Positions 58,172 to 64,000 of a stretch of DNA of 64,000 nt are shown here, piece by piece. This DNA is from Clytia hemisphaerica (lineage: Eukaryota; Cnidaria; Hydrozoa; Leptothecata; Clytiidae): contig CACVBU010000671.1 of NCBI GenBank assembly GCA_902728285.1, positions 744,001 through 808,000 on the forward strand, read 5' to 3'. A model generated the notes under the pieces. The model was not told the origin of the DNA, searched no databases, and was given only the letters and a program-made list of their open reading frames with translations. The stretch's first letter is position 1. Each line of letters begins with the position of its first letter. A program made the translations under genes and the position numbers.

Positions 58172-59958
58172 GATCGTTGAGGACGATTGTTTCGATGGGT
58201 GTTAAGTAGTTTTCCATTTCTGGAATTGTTCTTAAAAAATACGAAAAACGATGCTGGTAACCGATGGTGTAACACGTGTATGCTGATTGTGGTTGAGTTA
58301 CCGCTATTTCTGAAAGAAGAGTAAGTTCCTTGCACCATTTATCAACAATTTCTTTACAGTAACGGTCTTTGAAGTTTATACTACCAACAACTGCACTGAG
58401 ATGCCTTTCACCGTCCTTCGAAACCTGGATGTTCGTTTCCTGGAAAATTTCTTCAGCCTCGTCTAGGTATTTCTCTTTAACGATAAGCCACGATTTAGTC
58501 GGCTGTGGAAAGTAGCCAAAGTGAGGACCAACGGTTGTAATTCGTGACCACCATCGTTTTAACGAGAGAAGCTTTCCAACAGAAGTTATATCGTCGGCGA
58601 ATGCTGCCATTTTATCGGGGATATCTGCAATTATTGATAGCATTATATTCAAAAGAGGTGTTATTCCAATTGCGTACACTGCCATACCGATCGGATCTCC
58701 TTGAGTGGTTCCTTCATTTGACTTAAGCTCGACACCACCGATAGCGAAAAGTCTTGCTGGAGAGCGTTAGCAGTTATTTACATAGCGAGCGAATATTGGA
58801 CATATCACCTGGACATTGTGAAGTAGAGCTTTACGGTTAATGTTATTAAAAGCGTTAGCAGCATCAACTAGTATTACTGCTTCGTTTTCAAATACAGATC
58901 GCATCGCGTGGATTGCTGCTTCACTGCCACCTTTCTGGCCGGAACACATCTGTACTCTACTGCCACCGACGATAACGTCCTCTTTAACGACTGCCATTAC
59001 GAGCTTCCCACTGATGCGCATCAAAACCTCTCCTACGCCGATTGGTCGTACTCCTGGTTGTTTATCGAGCGGGACTAGTCGTGCAGCTAAGAAACCCTGT
59101 AATGATTCATCGTTAGTTTCTTGGGTTCACTATCGCCGTAAACTTTCGATGTAAGTGGTTTACGCCATCCATCTGCGTCCATACCCGATGGTCCCGATCC
59201 ACCTTGTGTCGATAAGGCTGCTTTCGATACCATCTCCTCATCAATATACTCAAAAACAATCGGATCTATATGCTGAATTGGACCATTGAGCAGAATGTTT
59301 TCATTGGTATCGCGACCTTCAGGATGTTTCTGTCGAAGGAGATTGATCGTTTGATCGTCCAGTGGTAGCACGCCTCCACTCATGTTGTTGGTGAGTAGCT
59401 TGATTGCCCCGTTAACATCGCCTTTTTCCATTTTTATCTTAAATTGCTTCGATAGAGCTTCAATAGTTTTCTTTTCGACCGGCTTTGGCAATCTCGATTG
59501 AAGTCTTGTCTCGGCCTCTTTGACAAGGGCTTCGATATCTCCTCTTCGCCATTGGAGCAGTCTCCTCCCTAATGCTTCGACCATGCATTGAGTAGCCTTG
59601 TCACTTCTCGGATGAAATCTTTGCCTGTACGTCCACTCGGTAACTTGAAAAGATTTTTTCGCCAATAAACTATCTTTTCATAACTATTGTTTATCAGTCT
59701 CTCAAAGTCAGTTCCTTTGATATCTCCCAAGTAAAATCTCTCTGGGATTCGCTCGATGTTGTTTTGAGGTTGCGGTTCTGGTTCTGCTTCTGGTTCTGGT
59801 GGTAACTGGACTCGATCTGCGACTGTTTTGCATTGTCTTTGATGTTGAAGAGCACCTCTAGCAGTACGGAACAGTTTTCCACACTTTACACATGGAACAG
59901 ACGGTTCGTCTTGATGCGTACTGTTTACTGTGGCGGGATCACCGGCTTCTGCAATCAT
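58172..59958 (-). pseudogene. Retroelement 5' half: C2H2 finger and reverse transcriptase
   Basis: The ATG at 59958 opens a frame with CVKCGKLFRTARGALQHQRQC, one C2H2 finger near residues 23-43, then a Pro/Glu linker. Frames shift near 59600 and again near 59050. Reverse-transcriptase landmarks follow in order: GPSGMDADGW, CSGQKGGSEAAIHAMR, VDAANAFNNINR, NEGTTQGDPIGMAVYAIG (thumb-proximal) and AFADDITSVG (catalytic box, FADD instead of YADD). The half ends at LTPIETIVLND, where the insertion begins. The C2H2 finger and FADD fit R2-superclade elements; I see no rDNA target here. Confidence 0.72.
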
Positions 59959-60265
59959 GGTTTTCTTCTAAATCAGCTTTTGAAGATTTTTTTGTACTTG
60001 ATTCTTTTTCAGCAAATCGTTGCGTGATCAAATTCTTCAATGTTCAAAAATAATTTTCACAAGATTGACAGTTAAACGTCCGCCATCTTGCGTTGCCACC
60101 GTCACCGTTTTCGCTCGTTGTTGTTGGTTTTTTTGAGCTTTTCTTAAGTTCTGTCAATCAAAATCCCCTCAAATTTTAGTATGTTCAATCTATTCATGAT
60201 ATTATACCACCCTGAAAATCTTTTGCCAAAAGAAGTATCACTATCAAAAGTTAGAAGGTGAAAAA

Positions 60266-60607
60266 CCCCCGGGGGGGGGGGGCAGTGGGTTTACCAACTG
60301 ACGGTATGCGCGGCGAAAAAATTGGCTTTTAGAATCGCACCCTTACAGTGCAGAAAAAAATCGGTGAAATTCATTACCTTACAGTGCATTTTATCAAATT
60401 TTAAACTCTTTTAGAGCAAAAAAAATCAACATTTTCGAGCAAAAATTTGCAATTCTTTGCAATTTTTCCCAGATTTGCTGAAATTTCCACCCTTACAGTG
60501 CATTTATCAAAAGTCCACCCTTACAGTGCATTTCTGATATTTTGAAAAACACACCCTTAACCGCCGCACATACCAGTCGGTCAATTTTGCCTGACTGCCC
60601 CCCCCGG
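60266..60607. mobile_element. G-run element with CACCCTTACAGTGCA phrases
   Basis: CCCCCGGGGGGGGGG starts it and TGCCCCCCCCGG ends it. Subterminal GGTATGCGCGGCG and CCGCCGCACATACC mirror each other and match the corresponding motif of 52194-52551. Inside are four copies of (C)ACCCTTACAGTGCA. Confidence 0.75.
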
Positions 60608-61311
60608 AAAACCCACTTTCCCTAACCCCTCGCAGGCAAAAATGCGAACAATTTTATACACAACGGTGGAGCGCACATTTTCCCAGGACATTTCTGAGAA
60701 GTTTGAATTACGGGAAAGATGTATTACGGGCTTTTGATATTTCATCTCCCCAGAAAAAGGTAAAATAGGCAGACAATGCCAGAGCATTTAACTCCAACCC
60801 TGGAAATGCTTCTACGCTCTCCTCCAAGGGATATGCATATGTCGAATGTGACGACATGACTATAGTTAATCAATCGCATGAAAGAGCATCCATTATTTCC
60901 ATATCACGCTCTGCTCTAAAAAGGGGAGAGGGTTTATCAATAGAATCCTGAATTACTAAAAACAGACAAAAAGAACGACAAATTTCATAAAAAACGACAT
61001 CGCCGTCCTCAACCCCGTACCACAAATTACACATGCGTGTTACAATGCGGGATTCTTTAGAGGAACAGACTGAGGAATAGGGCGATTGCGACGATTTCAT
61101 CATGTTGTTCTGCCAAAACATTCAAAACCACGTATTGCCTTTTGCTTGAAAATGCGAACACAAAAGCAACTGGCTTCTAATGTTTATGTTTATACGATGA
61201 CAATTGATTTTTGTGCAACTTGCTTAAAGCTCAAAAGCTATTTAATCCTACATTTGAATGAAAGAGATCAAAGCGCTGCGCTAATCTGTGTATAATCGCT
61301 TTTGAGCTACC

Positions 61312-61724
61312 TACCTTATCGGGGTTTTAATTAGTCGGGGAAAAATTTCGTCACCTAGATAGGAGGAGGCATTTTCGTCACTTTTCCCCGACCAAAATTT
61401 CAAATTTGTCACCTTTCCCCGACCGAATTTACAATTTAGTCACTTTCACCCAACTAAATTGTCCAAATCAACTTTCCTTCACTAGCTCGAAAATAGATCT
61501 TCTAATTTTGGTTAATAAAGACATGAAAAATTTGGATTTGAATTTTAGTTGGGGGAAAAAAATCGAAAATAATCGAGTAAAAGTTTTATTCGGGGATAAA
61601 AAAATCGGGTAAAGGTTTTGTTCGGGTGATAAAATTTCGGGGATAAATTTCGCCGGGAAAAAATTTCGTCACCCCCCCCCAGTTTTTGTCACTTTCCCCC
61701 GACCTTTTTTCCCCCGATAAGGTA
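61312..61724. mobile_element. TIR element built of TTTCGTCACC/CCCCGAC phrases
   Basis: The ends TACCTTATCGGGG and CCCCGATAAGGTA are inverted repeats. The interior repeats TTCGTCACxTTTCCCCGACC and the reverse sense TCGGGGATAAAA many times, with a C8-9 run near 61672. Non-coding. Confidence 0.75.
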
Positions 61725-62957
61725 TGGTCTTTTAGAGTGAATACGGAGAAATCAGAATCTGCTCGGAGAGCATCACCTGTCTCACAACCCCATGATTTTT
61801 GCCTGAGACCGTCATATTTGTCTGAAAACCACACCAAAGTGCCTATAAAAATTGGCACCCTATTTTGATTCCCCTACCCCTTAGCATTCCAAAAATGTAT
61901 AACAAGTGCTTTGACTAAAAAAATCGTGCGACCTCAAAAAAAAAACGAAATTAAAAATGAAATTAATTGATTAATAGATAATATTCCACAAAAATGACTA
62001 TATAAAAAAGACTATGTAAAAATGACCAATAAAAATTCTTACAAAAATTATACTTAGTCTTAAAACTGAACAACATGATTTAAAATATCTATTAAATTTT
62101 GCAACCCGGAAGTAGAAATTTATTTCTTTAGGTTGGTTTAGCAAGGTCATTTAATCAAAACCCCCTTTAATGACAGGACGAAGCATTTATAATTGATCCT
62201 AAACGGAATTCCGTACGGAAAGTTACATCAATGGTAACCTAAGGATAAGAGAGTTTTCAAGCTCAAGTTTTGGTTATGATCGTTTCGGTTCTTACTCTAG
62301 AGTGTCTAATAAACAGGCCGCTTTGTTTTTTTCAAAAATCACATCCCCTCTCCGTTTATTAATTTTTGAAAAATATTTTTAGCCGACAAAAATAAGTTCT
62401 CTCTCGTTATGTTCTAAATCACCTATATTTATTTGGAGTTTTTAAAAGGGTAATGTCAAACCACCATTTCATCGCTTTACAAAAATAAAAGTATCAAAAC
62501 CTGGTCCTTAAACACTGTACATCTGTATTTTTATTTTGAAATAAATTGTCGATTCATTATATTCATTTGCTGCACAATTCATCAAATCCACCTAATGTTA
62601 AGCAAAGGTTACGTCATTATATTTTGCTCCGTCGTACACCGTGACTTTTTTATTCGGATATCGAAGGATCCCATGGAATTATCAGGCCATCACTCAGAAA
62701 GCCTTTATAACGTTAGAGGAACGTTAAAGCAACGCCAAATTTCAACTGCAGAGTATCTCGGCTGTATTGACGCGATAATTTTGTGGCATCATTTGGTTGT
62801 ATGTCACTATAACACATATAGTATGTCACTATAGCACATAGTTTAGGTGTTTTTGGTATCATCAAATCAAACAATTATGTTCGATAGATACAAGAATATA
62901 TACAGAAAATCAATAAACAGATACACAGACGAAGTTTATACAGCCACCGTGTCACTA

Positions 62958-63155
62958 TTAGACGAAAAGACGGAGTACGGACGTCCTAAACATCTGGCAC
63001 GTGCAACTAGAACGTATACGTTGTGGATACGATTCCCAATTTTCAAGACGGTTTGGTCCAGCATTATTCTCGTCACGAAGAAATTGGATAGCAACAGTTC
63101 CTTCAATGCAGTTACCACTACCTAACAAAAGAAGAAAAAGAAATACTAAGGTCAT
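62958..63155 (-). CDS. Candidate small secreted protein, 65 aa
   Basis: From the ATG at 63155 the frame gives a strong signal peptide (MTLVFLFLLLLGSGNC), then a polar stretch and a CTC cysteine pair near the end. There is no stop upstream in frame for another 19 codons. A TTGTTAG within the signal peptide could instead act as an acceptor, in which case the frame joins in phase to the exon at 63663-63720. A donor-like CAAC|GTATAC lies inside. The opposite strand also has an overlapping 92-codon frame, so the coding strand is uncertain. Confidence 0.3.
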   Translation of the reverse strand: MTLVFLFLLLLGSGNCIEGTVAIQFLRDENNAGPNRLENWESYPQRIRSSCTCQMFRTSVLRLFV

Positions 63156-63419
63156 TATTTTGCTATATCGAAGGATTTTAAGGGGAAAATGACAAGGCGT
63201 TATAGCCACCAACCAGGGATGGATGGTTCAACTCCCCCATCCTTTGATCCGCTAGAACAATTGATAGATTGATCTGTAAACGTTTTTGTGACGTATCTCC
63301 GTATAAAAAGGACTCATATAAATTCATTCAATTTTATGAAATGGATGTTTCATCAATTTGACGTTGAAATATAAAACTGACGTATCTTCCACAAAATGTC
63401 CGTACATGAGTAGTGGAGA

Positions 63420-63525
63420 TATATTGTCCGGGGAGTGGCAAAAAATCATTAAAATTTGCCTTGTCCGGGGGTTCAACTGATGCTTGTTCGGGGGTAAAAC
63501 CCGTTGTTCGGGGGGGGGGGTAAAT
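63420..63525. repeat. Phrase repeats with G-runs
   Basis: TTGTCCGGGGAG, TTGTCCGGGGGTT, TTGTTCGGGGGTAAAA and GTTGTTCGGGGGGGGGG follow one another at 20-45 bp spacing. This resembles the G-run element group, but the outer ends are not clear. Confidence 0.6.
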
Positions 63526-63662
63526 CACTGTTTACTGTTTGTTATATCCTCCACCCCACATAGTCAAACTTTTCTGGAAAAGCCTAATGTTCGAATCTAA
63601 AAAAATTTAAGACCTGTCTGTTTTCATTGTTTCACCTCCATACATCTAAAAAAGGTGCATAC

Positions 63663-63720
63663 CTGTTAAACAGAGGCGGTCGACTTGCTGAAGGTTTGAA
63701 TTACTGTTGGCATCGGCCAT
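63663..63720 (-). CDS. Possible first coding exon of an unrecognised gene
   Basis: GTCAAT-ATG-GCC opens a 19-codon segment (MADANSNSNLQQVDRLCLT) ending at a good donor (ACAG|GTATGC). It is preceded by a pyrimidine-rich TTTATTTCAG at about 63796, so a 5' non-coding exon boundary is plausible. It leaves one base and could join the segment ending the TTGTTAG at 63123 in frame. No family is recognised. Confidence 0.3.
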
Positions 63721-64000
63721 ATTGACAAATTGTGTTCGTGTGTTGGGTGGGATGTAAGAGCATGTCACTTCGTTTAAAAATCGTGGAAATCTGAAATAAG
63801 ACCATTGCAATAATAGTTGAAAACGCAAAATCTTATCTCGTAAAAAATTAACCCAATTAGATAATACTTGCTTCAATTTATAACTTGAAAAATAGTGATG
63901 TTACTGTACTTAAGAATAAAAACAAATAGAAAGGAAAAATGTTGCTATAAACTCTTAACGAGCCCCTCGAAAGCTAACCGTATCGACCGAATCTTTCTCA

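Larger units (their letters stand above)
52691..59958 (-). mobile_element. R2-group-like retroelement, split by an insertion
   Basis: Minus-strand coding runs from 59958 to 58172 and resumes at 53697 to 52691. The 4474 bp between them begin and end at GATC. Removing them and one GATC leaves a continuous reading frame across the junction, so the two halves were one copy. In order: N-terminal C2H2 finger, reverse transcriptase with FADD, a CCHC-like finger and a nuclease-like tail. Several frameshifts and a stop make it dead. Confidence 0.75.
59959..62957. other. No gene seen; two G-run elements
   Basis: The first 150 bp may be the retroelement's 5' leader. G-run elements lie at 60266-60607 and 61312-61724. 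The remainder is AT-rich with short frames lacking coding character. Confidence 0.5.

Overview
This window is AT-rich, intron-rich nuclear DNA from an animal. It holds complete multi-exon genes with GT-AG introns for a kinetochore/ER-tether protein (ZW10), a lysosomal lipid carrier (NPC2) and a METTL27-type methyltransferase. These sit among many DNA transposons, fold-back MITEs and a non-LTR retroelement. The retroelement type (N-terminal C2H2 finger, reverse transcriptase, C-terminal nuclease-like tail), the P-superfamily transposon and the G-run repeats point to a marine invertebrate, most likely a cnidarian. That assignment is an inference; no rRNA or mitochondrial marker is present. I saw no tRNA, rRNA or CRISPR.

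Layout. 1-4.3 kb: the last exons of an unrecognised plus-strand gene. 4.4-14.1 kb: a plus-strand gene of eleven exons whose phases all agree, encoding a 2194-residue, highly charged, mostly disordered protein with a 27-nt microexon and a frame-preserving alternative donor. 15.4-22.5 kb: NPC2 on the minus strand in four exons. A complete 4668-bp P-superfamily element with two convergent genes lies in its second intron. A 40-bp minisatellite that copies the exon-3 splice donor fills much of its third intron. 22.5-27 kb: MITEs and a 124-bp satellite. 27.0-27.65 kb: intronless METTL27-like gene. 27.7-29.7 kb: inverted-repeat elements. 29.8-44.6 kb: ZW10 on the minus strand in 20 exons (758 aa), with MITEs and a LINE ORF1-type insertion in its introns.

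44.6-64 kb is almost wholly repeats: a Harbinger-like 1.5-kb element with a nested fold-back MITE, and a MULE-like 961-bp element whose ends are arrays of the nuclear-receptor half-site AGGTCA. An R2-group-like retroelement is split by a 4474-bp insertion with a 4-bp target duplication. Several short elements are bounded by G/C runs and built from repeated short phrases. At the right edge are two low-confidence minus-strand coding pieces, one with a signal peptide.

How things fit together: ZW10 (mitosis and ER-Golgi tethering) and NPC2 (lysosomal sterol transfer) are unrelated housekeeping genes. The interesting biology is how mobile DNA has loaded their introns: a whole autonomous-type P element, a splice-donor minisatellite, and TA-flanked MITEs that reach within about ten bases of an exon.
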